Positions 1-11,631 of a stretch of 64,000 bases of DNA are shown here, piece by piece (the stretch's first letter is position 1; each line of letters starts with the position of its first letter). The DNA is taken from contig MVAQ01000078.1 of the NCBI GenBank assembly GCA_014825775.1, positions 22,393-86,392 of the forward strand. Reading direction: 5' to 3'. The position numbers were made by a program, and so were the translations under genes. A model generated the notes under the pieces. It had not been told where the DNA came from. It did not search any database and saw only the letters and a program-made list of their open reading frames with translations. This DNA comes from Krasilnikovozyma curviuscula (lineage: Eukaryota; Basidiomycota; Tremellomycetes; Cystofilobasidiales; Mrakiaceae).

Positions 1-1113
1 TGACCACCCTATTTTGTATCTCGTTCTCTTCTTTCACTTGGTTCTTGCTCGTCAGATCTCTGCTTGCAAAAGATAGATGCTCTTCAAGATGCTTTTTGGC
101 CCCGGAGGCCCTATAGATCACCAGGTAGCGCCAATTTTCGAAGTTCACGATCTTTATAGATAACTGAATACAGTTGGGTCTGCTAAAGGAGTCTCTGGAA
201 TGTAATGGTGGACAAGTATGGACAATATCTGCGATCTCCAGGTTGGTTCAAGATGCACGTTCCATAACAAGCCAGCAGATTTTTGTGATCTGTACTTTTT
301 GCTCAAAAGTGTTGATACTGACTCTCTGTACCCTCTGGTAATTGAAAGAAAAATGGGCTATCGTTTGGTGCCATCTTTTTTGTTTTTGCCTGCGACAGCA
401 TCATCACCAATGGTAGTAACCCAGCTGTAGGCATACCTCCGTTCAAACAACCACCCACCTACTCAAGTTAACCATTCACCCTCACCAAGCACGACTGAAG
501 AGGAAACACACTGCAGCCATCCTCAATTAGGCCATCACAAGCAGGCAGCTCGTGCGTTCCAAGCTCTGCGGATTGCCAATTCAAACAGCATTTTTTAAAA
601 CCAGTAGAAGCAACCTCTCTAAGCCAGCCAATTGACCTAAGTAAGCCCTGGCTTATTCGCTTCTGCTATTCGTGACGATAGATATGGGTTCCTGGAGATT
701 TGTCTTCGGAAGGGGTTGATGTACTCAACCCTGGGAGACGGAGGATTATCAGCCGCCACTGGACCCGAGGGCCGGCTGTTAGAAGCACCAGACCCTGGCT
801 TTAAGTATGGAAGGGTGTCAGTTAGATATCTGAGCATTCAAAAGATGGTGATTGGGTGAAAGGCTGCCTCCCTTGCTCTCAAGTGAAGCAAGGGCTTGAG
901 AAGCCCTCTCTCGATGTATGTGCTGGTGGTATCTGCAACTGAAGTCTACGAATAAATACAAGCTTGTTGACAATGAAAGAGGAAACGATTGGATTGCTGC
1001 TTATAACGATACTGATGACATTGTCCTGCCTCTGTAGAACTCCCGCTTTGTTCTAGTTGCCTTCTGATCGTATAGCTTCCACCCAACCAACCACTTCAAG
1101 GTCTTCCTGATCG
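1..1113. other. 5' flank of the M28 protease gene; possible end of an upstream gene
   Basis: No confident gene. Around 56-206 (+) there is an open stretch after a good acceptor at 55-56. It reads on through a possible splice (donor near 135, acceptor near 174) to a TAA near 204, so it could be the last exons of a gene entering from the left. A second open stretch at about 637-860 (+) has no clear start or homology. The remainder looks like leader and promoter for the gene starting at 1114. Confidence 0.3.
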
Positions 1114-4100
1114 ATGGCCAAGCCTACGAATCCAAAGGCATATTTGTCGCCTTTACTATCAATTCTGTTTTTGGCACCTTTCTTCGCTGGATTGATCTAC
1201 TATGCGGGCCATCTGCATTACTCGTTGCCAGAACCTCTGTCTGAACCGTGAGTTTCAGACCATCACTCTTAGTTACTCCTGCTGGATTATTGGTATGATT
1301 ACTCATGCTGTTGCGCAATAGGTTCAACCGACAGACAGGAAAACCTCAGTTTTCAGAAAAGGTTGCTCTTGCTCACATGCAGAATTTGCAGAACTGTGTA
1401 AGCTTTCAAAAGTAACGACATACTTCTTGAATCATCTTTAATCTTTCTCTAATCTGTTTAACCAGGGATATCGAATTGTGGGAACCTACGTGAGTTCATT
1501 CTGCAGTGCGATGCCGATCCTATACCATCGAACCTCACAAGTTTTTTGGGCACTGTACAGGAACATGAAAGAGGTCTTGACTATCTGCTAAATGAGGTTC
1601 AAAAATTGCTGGAAATGTGTAAAGAAGGAGAAAAAGAACGTAAATTCATGTGCGGTGCCGACTTGCAGGAAGGTAGTGGGAACCACCGATTTAACATCCT
1701 CGACCACGATGTCCTCAAGACGTACACCGCTCTCCACAACGTTGTCCTCATGTTGATCCCCATTGACAGGACCCCAGACTCTCCAACGCTCCTCCTCAAC
1801 TCGCACCTTGACTCTCAACTTCCGGGCCCTGGTGCCTCAGACGACGGGGTAGGCGTTGCCATTATGCTGGAAACTGCCCGAATTTTGATCCAAAGAGGTA
1901 CCCCTCTACCAGGCAACAATTCGATTCTGTTTCTCTTTAACAATGCCGAGGAGTCGTTGCAAGACGGCAGCCACTTATTCAGCACCCAGTGGAACGAGGA
2001 AGAACGCCGCCGAATTAAAGCCATGATCAATCTCGAGTCTGCAGGCGTCACGGGAGGAGAGATGCTTTTCCAAGCAACTTCGTCAAACTTGGTTAAGGCG
2101 TACGCCAAGGTACCGCACCCACATGGCACTGTCCTCGCCGCTGATGTCTTCTCATCGGGCATCATTGGCTCAGACACCGACTTCGGCCAGTTTGAGTCAT
2201 ATTTGGACCTCAAAGGGCTAGATATGGCCGTCGTCGGTCATTCATACTACTATCACACGGACAGAGACGTGGTGGCCAATATTGAGCCTGGATCGACGCA
2301 GCACTTTGGTGAAAATATCCTCGCCCTCGTCGATCATTTGCTTGGCCCTGATGGTGGTCTAGATAAGATGACTCTCGGAAAAGAGCCTACTGAGAAGGGA
2401 TTGGTGTACTGGTCGTTGTTTGACCGTGTGTTTGTTTACTACTCCCAAGGATGGGCACAAACAGTAAGTGCGGTCACCACAACCCAACCAATATCAAAAG
2501 AATCTTGTTTTCTAACAACTGACATTCGTTTCTTTTCCTAGCAAAACTTCTTCCTTGGCGCCTTCTATTTTTGGTCCCTTCTTCTCTCTGTCAACTCGCG
2601 CAACTGGAAAGCGCATGTCGTCGCAACAATCACCCCCTTTGCAGGTCTCATCGCCGCTCTAATATCTGCCAATGTTGTGGCTGGAATAATGCATTTTGGA
2701 GGCCGGGGTATGTCGTGGTTTACAAACGAGGCATCCCCTTTGGTGCTTTATGGTCCTCCAGCAATGTTGGGCCAGTTCCTGGCCAATTGGATGTTCTCGA
2801 AAGTCCTTAGCCCAATCCAATTTCCGTACCTAGAGTCAGCTGGTTTCAACGCTGTGTGAGTAGGATTTTCGTTGTAGATTAAAGAACTGGGACTGATTGT
2901 TGTTTGGTTGCTGTCAGGATTGGTCTCAACTTTACATTTATGACTCTTGGAACATACTTTGGAATTAGAGGATCATACTTGTTTGGAGTTATTGGATCTT
3001 GGGGGGTCATTACCATCATCTTCAACACCATCTTCACCAGACTCTTCGGTGGAAGAGGTCACACTAACATTGTGAGTTGTGCATCAGCTCTTTTGGTGAC
3101 CTTCGCTGACTTCTTGCGTTCCGGTCATTCAGCTCACCTACGCATTCGCCCAAGCAATGCCTGTCATTCTCGGTGTTGAAGCATGCACCACCGTTCTCGA
3201 CATCTTCGTTCCTCTTACCGGTCGAATGTCTGAAAAGGCACCAGTCGAGTTCATTATCGCAACCATCAGCTCGGTCCTCGTCTCTTTATTCACTCCTGTA
3301 GCGGCACCGTTCTTCCACCGATTTGGACGTAAGTTCCATTCGAAGGCTCTTCTCGGCATGATGCTCGCAACTGGTGTTGTCATGGCCGTCTTCTGGACGA
3401 AGGATCCGTTCGATGAAACTCACCCTCGACGAATCTTCTTCGAGCATGAGTTCAACATTACCTCTGGGGAGTATGCCTTTCACACTGCGGCGATGGACCC
3501 AGCGCCTGGTACGGCCAAATTGGTTAATGAGATTCAAGAGTTAATTGGTGTTCCAGAGATGCCTGCAAAATTTGCGCCGATGCATGCTTTCAACCCAAGC
3601 TGGGACGGTCTATATCCTGTCGGAGAGGTGAGTCCGCGGGTCTTGGCCTTTGGAAGTCATATTATCCACACTAAAACTGTCCCTCCTTCAGTTCTTCACC
3701 ACTTACGTCTTTGGCCTACCAACTCCAGAAGGATTCACCGATGCACACTCCACATTCAGCATTAATGCAATTCAAGATTCTTTCGATGTAGAGGCGGACG
3801 AGCGATCTATTACTTTGCAGGTCAACCACTCTCAGTTAATTTGGCCAGTCATCTCCTTCGAAGCTCTCATCTTAGAATGGCCATTCAACAGTCCACCACC
3901 AACGACTAAAGAACGTCACCACCTCAAGTCAGCATCTAGTTACGGTGTTGATTCGTACGAGGTGTCGTTCAAGGTGAAAGGAAATGAGCCAATCATGTTC
4001 GATTTTGTTGGAATGGAAGAGAAGGGAATGTATCCAAAGTCAGCTCAATTCTGTCCTCTCGTTATACCTATGATGCTCTTGAGGCTTAATGTTCCTTGAT

Positions 4101-4247
4101 TTATCTTTTAGCACTGCGCTGGTCAGAGGGGCGGGTATGGCGGCAACAGAAACATTTACGAAGGTAGACAACTTCCTGAAGGTTGACAAGAAGAATAAGT
4201 ACGCAACGTTGATGATGCAGACATTAACGGGGACTGTGTGGCTTTAA
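1114..4247 (+). CDS. PFF1: M28 vacuolar membrane metalloprotease (Pff1/ERMP1 family)
   Basis: Zinc-dependent aminopeptidase-type protease predicted in the vacuolar or endomembrane system. About 880 residues from some eight exons (first introns 1248-1321, 1398-1465, 1490-1506). After a short cytosolic tail comes one membrane segment (residues about 12-32), then a lumenal M28 domain: NSHLDS supplies the metal-binding HxD pair, ASDDGVG the bridging Asp, NNAEE the catalytic Glu pair, and HTDRD a late His. Downstream exons encode several more hydrophobic helices (LGAFYFWSLLLSV, FTFMTLGTYFGIRG, PVILGVEACTTVL) and a C-terminal lumenal domain, as in Pff1 and ERMP1. The ATG at 1114 is chosen because it gives the N-terminal anchor and splices in frame. 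The final intron (about 4033-4112) is deduced from the reading PN-TALVRGAG and is the least certain joint. The upstream boundary is clean, and the gene converges on RAD21. Confidence 0.9.
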
Positions 4248-5020
4248 ATGTATCAATAGTAATAATTTAGAAAGGTGCGTAATTGATGTTTTCCTAATTC
4301 TATCCGGGCATTCTGAAGTTGATTGGCTATCTGTATCCTCTCCTAGTTTGGGAAAATGAGTCAGCTTATTTCTTGAGACTTGTCGCCGATTCTATTCAAG
4401 AGAGATCACTAGACTATACCGCACTTGGAAAGTCGATTCTGACAGGGTAGCAAGCATCCGTTAGGTCTACGCCCTGACGACTTTTTCCAGTGCAAGCTAC
4501 AAATTTTGCAATTTTATTAATATTGATGTTTCTTACTCTAAAAGATAAAGTCGCTCATGTTTATGACAGCATTTTCAACAATAGGAGAATCATTTGGTCG
4601 GCTAAAATACATTAAGAGGGTAACTCTCAAAGACTTGTGCGCTCTTCATCGGACCAGTCGCATCTCCGGTCACTTAGTCTCTATGTACCAAATCATAACC
4701 TTGATATGTCGATGAACGACATTAGCGTAGCCCTGAGAAGGCAGACTTTAGGAGGGTTTCTTGGCTAATGAGGTATGGTGTTGCAGGAATGGCTTAATCA
4801 TCTGACTATAGCAGTTGCAAGGCAATAAAAGGAGTATTATAGAGTAACTGGTACTATAAATTGTACAAAAGTATCTACAAGTCGAGCAATAACATTCTAA
4901 TACCCTCGAATGGAGCCGTATATCAAGAGATGGGGGGTATAACCAGCAAAACGGACATCTTCCTGCTGCATCAAGGAAAAGGATTCACCAAAGACCTGCA
5001 CACCAGATTGGTGTTTTTAA
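4248..5020. other. Convergent 3' flanks, no gene seen
   Basis: AT-rich stretch between the stop codons of the protease (+) and RAD21 (-). Open frames here are short and show no homology or codon bias. Both 3' UTRs probably lie here. Confidence 0.6.
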
Positions 5021-7557
5021 TCAAACAGCGATCTCGACCTGACTCTGACTGAGAGCGATTGGTTCAGGAGCAGATGGGATGGTCCACAGCTTCGGCTTCG
5101 CGCTGATAGAAATGTCGTTGAAGCCGCCGGCTTCCTGTTTCAGCCTGATACAGTCCTTGGTACCGAGTAACAGCAGTTCGAAAAACATCGACGAAGCTTG
5201 TTTTCGGTTTGACTTTAGAACAACAACACTAGTGGGTCAGAATCACCGCGAGAAATACTCGAAAGCAGAAGTTAGCCTCACCTTTTTTGTAATTCCTTCG
5301 AACGAAAGAGATGGATCCTCAACACCTTCTTGCCCGAGATCCTCCTCCTTCAACTCATCCCGCAGCAGCTGTGCCATCGCAGTCTTCCCAACCGCAATTG
5401 TAGAGACCTTACTCCTCTGAGTGTTGTAAGTGGAGTATTCACTTCGAGCGACGGAGCTCTCTCTGTTTCTTCCTTGCGGCGGAAGGATTTCTTCTTCATC
5501 GTCTACCCCTCCTGGGAGAACCAAGTCATCGTCTACTTGAGGTTCAAAGTTGAAGTCATTGTTCTGGACCTGGAAGTCGTCACCACCGGCGAAGAATTCG
5601 TCGTTATTGTTGAAGTCCATCGGAGGTGCTGAGCCACGTTGACTTCTAGGACCGAGAGACTGTCTTCGTCCCAGCTCAATTTCCTCGTCTATCTCATCGC
5701 CACCCTCCAATCTAGCTTTTTTCCTGCCAGCATCATCGCCATCTTCGACTGCCCTTCGTCTCCTGAGGATAGACGCTGGGAACAAGAACATTGCTTCCAG
5801 TTGGGGATTGCCTCTGAGATCAGGCGGGCCGGCGTAAATGAACGAGTTGGTGCTGTTGGGCGCTTGGAAGGTTGGGAGGAAGTGAGAGAGCGGATCGCGG
5901 CGGATGGCGAGGAGGTACTGGAGTTGAGCAGTTCCAGGAAGGAAATGTTGTTCCTGTTAGTGGGTAGATATTTTAATTCTATTCAGTATACCGTTCGTCG
6001 AGAAGAAAGAAATACCATGCCACTCACTAGAGCCATGATAGAACTCAGATCCTTCTTTCTACCTATAGCTCCAATTCCACTCAGCTCTGTGACCTCGTCA
6101 ACAACAATTTTGACCGACTTCTTTTTCCTCTCCTTTCCTGGATTCTTCTGGGCAGCTGATACGGCTGCGTTGTCCTCGTCACCTGCGACTTGAGAAGCAG
6201 CTTCATCCACATCCATCGAGTTTCCTACAGCCCCATCCTCCTGTGGAGGAGCCAAAGCATCACCACCAAGGTCGAGTCCGAGATCGATGTGATCATCGAA
6301 CGCACCGTCGTTTCCACCCACACCGAAATCCAGATCCATAGGAGCAGCATCGCCAAGCCCCAGATCCATATCCAGATCAAGATCTAATCCCAAGTCAAGT
6401 TCGGGTTCAAATTCTTGTCCAGCGGCATCGTCTTGAGGTCGTCCATTGTCCAGTGCGAAGTCGTCACCACCGTACTGCGAGCCACCACCGAACTGGGAGC
6501 CCAGTGACTGACGAGCTGTCCTCTGGGCACCACTCAGTCGTCTACCCAACTCGACTTCCGACATCGTTTCGTCCCCATCCAGATCGTCGTCCCCTCCGCC
6601 AAACTCAGAGCCTTGCGAGAGACGAGGACGCGGTACTGAGAAGGAATCCCACGAGAGGTCGGTCGTTGCGAGCAGATCGAAGTCATTCCAGTTCAGACCC
6701 CCTAGTCCTGCAGCTGGCAAGTCGTTGGGGTTCGTACTTAGGTTGTTGTTGGATGGCAGGGAGATATCGTTGGCTGGGGCTCGGAGTGCCGAATCCGGCA
6801 GGTCGACTAGGGCGGGACGTATTTGCTGCAAGAGAACCACACAACGTTAGTCACAAACAACCATAGATTGTGTCTAGCATAAATGAAAGATATTAGAGAA
6901 GTAAAAGAGGAGGACTCACCATCTTGAGAGCAACCAAGCTGTCATTGCAGTCATCGAAGAGGTACTTCGTCTTTCGTGAGTAGACACGTGTGATACCTAA
7001 GAGCAGTTGGCCAGATAGACGAAGTGATGTAGGACCAAGATCTTCAGCGAGAAGTGTGTCTACATTGTAAAAATGTAAAACAACAGTGAGTCAGTCTCGA
7101 CTCAAAGGAAGTCTGTGGATATTGAGGTCGGGAGTATCACAAGAATCCACGAGTTTTGCCCGTAATGATCATTCTCTCTCCCATCAGAAGATTAATCATT
7201 ACTGTGCAATGCAAGAGGTGAAACAAAGACGGATTCCATGGGCCACATTCGATCCAGAAAAGCAAGGCGGGCCACACGCGTTCCGACCACGAGTTGCCAA
7301 AAGCTCCTGCAGTCATCCTTTCCTCTCACGAAGCCCAACCTAACTTCCCCAGCTCCTTCAAAAGGCCACCTAGGCAAGCCTGCTATCATCTGAGCCTGAG
7401 AATTCCACTCACCAATGCTTTTTTCCAAATCCGTTGCAGTAATTTGAGACTTGGTCAGTTTGTTGTCCTGGTGAGCCAGCAGCCAGATATGAGCCAAAGG
7501 ACCCTTCTTAGTGAGGATCTGGGTAGAGAACAGAGCTCTAGGCTGGTTGTTTGCCAT
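5021..7557 (-). CDS. RAD21: Cohesin kleisin subunit Rad21/Scc1
   Basis: Kleisin that closes the SMC1-SMC3 ring, holds sister chromatids together and is cut by separase. About 650 residues. The N-terminal Rad21 domain reads FSTQILTKKGPLAHIW, then KLTKSQITATDLEKSI, and after an unusually long intron (7060-7412) LRLSGQLLLGITRVYSRK and YLFDDCNDSL. The middle is acidic, Gly/Asp-rich and disordered. The C-terminal winged-helix domain is completed after an intron near 5239-5282 that restores RKQASSMFFELLLLGTKDC, matching the conserved kleisin end that binds the Smc1 head. The start at 7557 puts the family motif close to the N-terminus, as expected. Rec8 is a meiotic alternative, but the length and the ARAFFELLVLKT-type end favour Rad21. 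Confidence 0.92.
7060..7412 (-). other. 353-nt first intron of RAD21
   Basis: Donor gtgagt at 7412 (minus strand) and acceptor tgtag at 7060 join phase 1 to give EKSI-DTLLAEDLG, continuing the kleisin N-terminal domain. Most introns in this window are 45-100 nt. It contains one ACGCGT hexamer near 7275. Confidence 0.75.
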
Positions 7558-8661
7558 GGCTCTGGTGAAAAATTTGGGAAGGAATGTCGTTGAGGGCAGC
7601 TTTCGCAGAAAATGGCGAGCAGAAATGGCTGGGCGCGTGGGAGGGATCGGATATCTGGGACGCTCTTCTTGTGTACAAACACACGGCATCATGATGACTT
7701 CAACACAGCAGACAACATAGAGCTGCTGGATATTCCTCTCTCGCTCCAGTTTTCTTGTAAATTTTTGAGGCTTTTTCTTGATATTACTACCGACGCGCAT
7801 GACTTCGACGCGTTTTGAGCGACAAGGATTGTTCGAAGAAGAGAAGCGCTTCACTGCCATTTGGGTATTGGGAGATGAATTGTATCAAGATAGAGATGTT
7901 GATCCCGCAGATAGCTTTTGTTAATGTGTAATAACGCGATGAGGAACACGATTTGCGCAAAATAGATGGTCGCACTGACAATTCATCTCAGTTCAATTTA
8001 CCACTACTTATCTCACAAAACACATTCAATCTATGTGTTGAATTTACCAAGAGTTAAGGGGGTTGGGGGGAAAGAGGAAGAAATCGCTCCCTTTGATGTC
8101 TTTTTGTTGTTTCTTGGAGAGTAACCTTTTCATGGGCAAGAAACACGCGCGGGCCTGTGTCACCCACGTTGTAATCCATGCTTGCGAAAAGTGAAAGATG
8201 CGATTCACCATAAAATTGCCCAACCAGAGTGCAAGTCACTTCCTGACGTAATAAAATACTTACAAGGGTACCCAAGCGCCTAAGAACCAAAGCGATGATC
8301 TTGATGGATCAAACGATCAAAACAATCTCATCGTCAGCCATAGGGTAAAGGATTGCAGAAACTACTTCTGGAGACCTGAAAAGCGCCTGCTTGTAAAAGT
8401 GCTTTGTCCCCTTTGCGCTCATAGCATTACCCCTGTTTCGATGGTTGAGTTGCGAAATTGTAAATCTCCTGGTCGATCAATTCTTGCCGTTGGTACGGCA
8501 CCTCTCCTTGCTTGGACTGTGCTTTTTCGTCAAGGTACAAAAAGGGAATCAGACGGCCAACGTGAAAAGCCTCTCCTATACCCTCCATTTATCTCTGAAA
8601 CCCTCGTCACCATCGAAGCTTAGTCGTTCAGTCTGCTCTTCAGCACCACGTTCCCTTCAAT
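7558..8661. other. Divergent promoter region between RAD21 and the carboxylesterase
   Basis: No convincing gene. It holds the RAD21 leader (CT-rich on the minus strand), an ACGCGT at 7808-7813 with a second ACGCG core close by, and the pyrimidine-rich leader of the esterase just before 8662. Confidence 0.55.
7808..7813. promoter_or_regulatory. ACGCGT (MCB-like) hexamer upstream of RAD21
   Basis: Palindromic ACGCGT about 250 bp upstream of the RAD21 start, the binding site of MBF-type G1/S factors in ascomycete yeasts. The hexamer also occurs at several other places in the window, so significance rests on position only. Confidence 0.35.
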
Positions 8662-11301
8662 ATGAAGTACTTTGTTTTTCTTCTCACTTTCGCGTTTCTT
8701 GCGACCTCAGCCCTCGCTATGGCTGATGATCGTCTCACCAACGCACAGAGATTCGCGCGCGGTCTCAACCCAAAAGCACCAAATGGCTTCGTGAAGAGAA
8801 ACGGTAGATTTCTTCCTTCCAGAACTCGAAGTAATAGAAGAGCCACCCCTTCCGGAATTTCTACCTCTGCTCCCACAGTCACAATCGACAACACAGTCAT
8901 CACTGGATTCTACAACTCGACCTCTGGCACTGACACCTTCTTAGGTATTCCCTAGTAAGTTGCTATTTATTGGTCGTGAAACTATTCATGCTGACTATTC
9001 TGGCATTATGTGGGGAAATACAGCGCACAAGCACCCACAGGTTCCCAGCGATTCAAGGCTGCTTCCGATTACGACTACTCTGTCGCGCAGACCATCTCTG
9101 CCACTGCATTTGGACCAGCTTGCTACCAGGTAATTCTCTCTCGGTGATATTTTGTCACGCTGTTTGCTTTCTGACCCCTTTCCATCTCAGGTGATCGCTG
9201 CACAGACAATTGTCGTTCGATCCAGCGCCAACAACTCTTTTTCTGAAGACTGTCTTTCTATAAACGTCTACACCCCTTCTGGTTCTGAAGAAAGTAGCTA
9301 CCCAGTAATGCTGTATATCTATGGTGGTGCCTTCGTCCGTGCTCTCCCTTTTTTGGTACCGTTAAGATAAAATCAAAACAAGCTGATCCGACCCTATTTT
9401 CACGTCCGCTTTACAGGGTAAGGGGACTAGTTACTTATATGATGGAGGTAAGAGTTGATACGTTTTTCCTTCTGAGAATCTTGATGGCTTATTTTTGGTG
9501 CGACACACCTTATTGCATTCAGGTGCTTTGGTGGCTACTTCTATCGAGATCGGAAAACCAGTGGTCATCGTCACTTTCAACTATAGGTGAGACTTCCATA
9601 AATTTTGAATCTAAGTGGGAAGGAATTTAACGTCAGTGCTAAATATGTTTCCCTTGGCAGAGTTGGTGTCCTCGGTGGCTTGTAAGTGATTTTTTTTCCT
9701 GTTGCAAACGAGTCTCAAATTCCTTTGTGAACACTTCTATTTAAAACTGAATAAATTTGATAACTTTTCAGGAAAGGAACTACTCCTGCAGCCAACGGTG
9801 GCTTGAACGCTGGCCTAAAAGATCAGAGACAAGCGATGCAATGGGTTCAAAACCACATCTCCAAGTTCGGTGGTGATCCAACCAAAGTTACTCTCTTTGG
9901 TCAATCTGCTGGTGCTATGTCTGTCTCTCTCCAACTCATGGACGAGGATCAGAGCCTGTTCCAAGGCGCAGTAAGTTGTTTCTTCCTGCTTGAGATATTC
10001 ATTTAAGTCAACGACAACTGAATCTTCCTACTTTACTCAGATCATGATGAGTGGTGCACCAACTGGATACCCAGTTGTTGTCCCAGCGACTGCTGATTAT
10101 GTCTACAATGGTCTGACAGCGTTAACCCTTTGTGATCTCACTGTCGACTCTTTTGCCTGCCTCTCAGACTTGCCAATCGCGACTCTCATCGCCGCTGTAA
10201 CGACAATGCAATCCACTGGTACGGCAACATATGGAGCAAATGGTTAGTTCGTATGGAGCGTCGCACGAAGCGGTGCCTTAGCTGACGCTTTGACTACCGC
10301 GCTTGGGTAGCTTTCGGTCCTTCTATTGACGGCGACCTGATCCCAGCTTCACCCCGAACCTTGATGTCGGAAGGCAAGTTCAGCAAAGTTCCAATGATTA
10401 TGGGAGATGTGCTGGTGAGTAGATGATTCTCATTTTTTCGGATGCAAGTTGCGGCCGAATGCGATGGTTGAGTATTTCCTTTCTTGCGTCCCTTTCCATG
10501 TTCTCCCATAGGACGAGGGTACGGCGTTCTCAACAACCACTGCGGCTTCAGATGCAGCTGTTACGAAGGTTCTTAGCTTCGGATGGCCAACTGGATCCGC
10601 TTCAATGTTTACCGACACCGACAGTTTGGATGCCTGGTTGGCTCTTTGTAAGCATATTATCTCCTTGTCTTATCTCTCATTCAAGAACCAATCCCAACTC
10701 ACATCCTTTACAGATGCTGATATTTGTGAAGATTCACCATTCAACACTGGAAATGACACCTTCGGATACACTACCTACTGGAAAAAGCAAGCTGCGATGG
10801 TGAGACTTGATCTTTTCTGGATATTCAATTGGATACCTTTGACTTTCTGGTTTTCTGATTTTATTTATTTGTTTTTTCTTTCCACATTAGTTCGGAGACA
10901 TGAGTTTCCAGGCCCCCCGTCGTCGATTCGCTCAGGCTGCCATGGACAACGGAGTTAATCTCTGGCAGTACGAATTTGTTGCCGTCAACGATCCGACTTT
11001 AGCGTGGGCTGGATCATACCACTCCATTGAGTTACAGTGGCTCTTTAACTCCTTCTCCAAGGACTCATCTGAATACGCTCTCTCCAAGACGATGACTGAG
11101 CTCTGGACTTCATTCGCTTACAATCTCGATCCATCAACATCTTCTGGCATCAGCTGGCCACAGTCCGATTCATCGTCCTCTCAACTCCTTCAAATTAACC
11201 ACACACTTTCCTTCATCCCAGATACCTACAGAACGGCAGGTATGAACACAGTCAATGATAACGACGACTTGTTCTACTCTACCGCTGACATGGCTGCTTA
11301 G
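8662..11301 (+). CDS. Secreted type-B carboxylesterase/lipase
   Basis: Alpha/beta hydrolase of the Candida rugosa lipase/cholinesterase type, predicted to hydrolyse carboxylic esters outside the cell. A clear signal peptide ([19 protein letters not shown]) is followed by a propeptide-like basic stretch. The catalytic triad is visible: Ser in GQSAGAMSV, the acid in GDVLDEGTAFS, and His in [12 protein letters not shown]. About ten exons, several tiny: 9417-9447 (31 nt, [10 protein letters not shown]) and 9661-9681 (21 nt, in RVGVLGGL). All junctions are GT-AG and restore the expected esterase order (YGGAF, then [11 protein letters not shown], then [12 protein letters not shown]). The stop at 11299-11301 follows a short tail with no GPI signal, so the enzyme is probably released. 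The exact substrate cannot be read from sequence. Confidence 0.9.
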
Positions 11302-11631
11302 ATGAACTGTCGTGCTGCTTAGATCTTGTCCTCTCTTCCCAAAAACTAGTACTTCCTCCTTAATTGTCTTTGTGTAGCTTCGTTTTGGCATTCTGATCGT
11401 CGTGCTACGTTTGTTTTTGTTTTGGGTACGCGTCGCCACGTTTCAAGGACAGCACTCTCGTTCAAACTTTTAGCTGCGAATACAGGTCTAAATTTTAAAA
11501 TAGAAATATTCATTATCTCATGGAGCAAACACGAGGCTACTGTTACGCAGTGGCGAGCAAGATCGGCCTTTATTCCTCCTCGAGGTTAACTCTGCCCCAA
11601 ACATCAGCTCGCCAATTCTGATGTGCTCACG
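11302..11631. other. Intergenic, esterase 3' UTR and PABA synthase promoter
   Basis: No coding signal on either strand. T-rich 3' flank of the esterase followed by a short leader. Confidence 0.6.

Noticed and set aside
77..380. Possible gene start MLFKMLFGPGGPIDHQ spliced to LGLLKESLE
   Set aside because: Competes with an equally good reading as the end of an upstream gene; neither shows homology.
5639..6193. 184-codon plus-strand open frame
   Set aside because: Antisense to the acidic Rad21 linker, whose codons complement to a stop-free frame.
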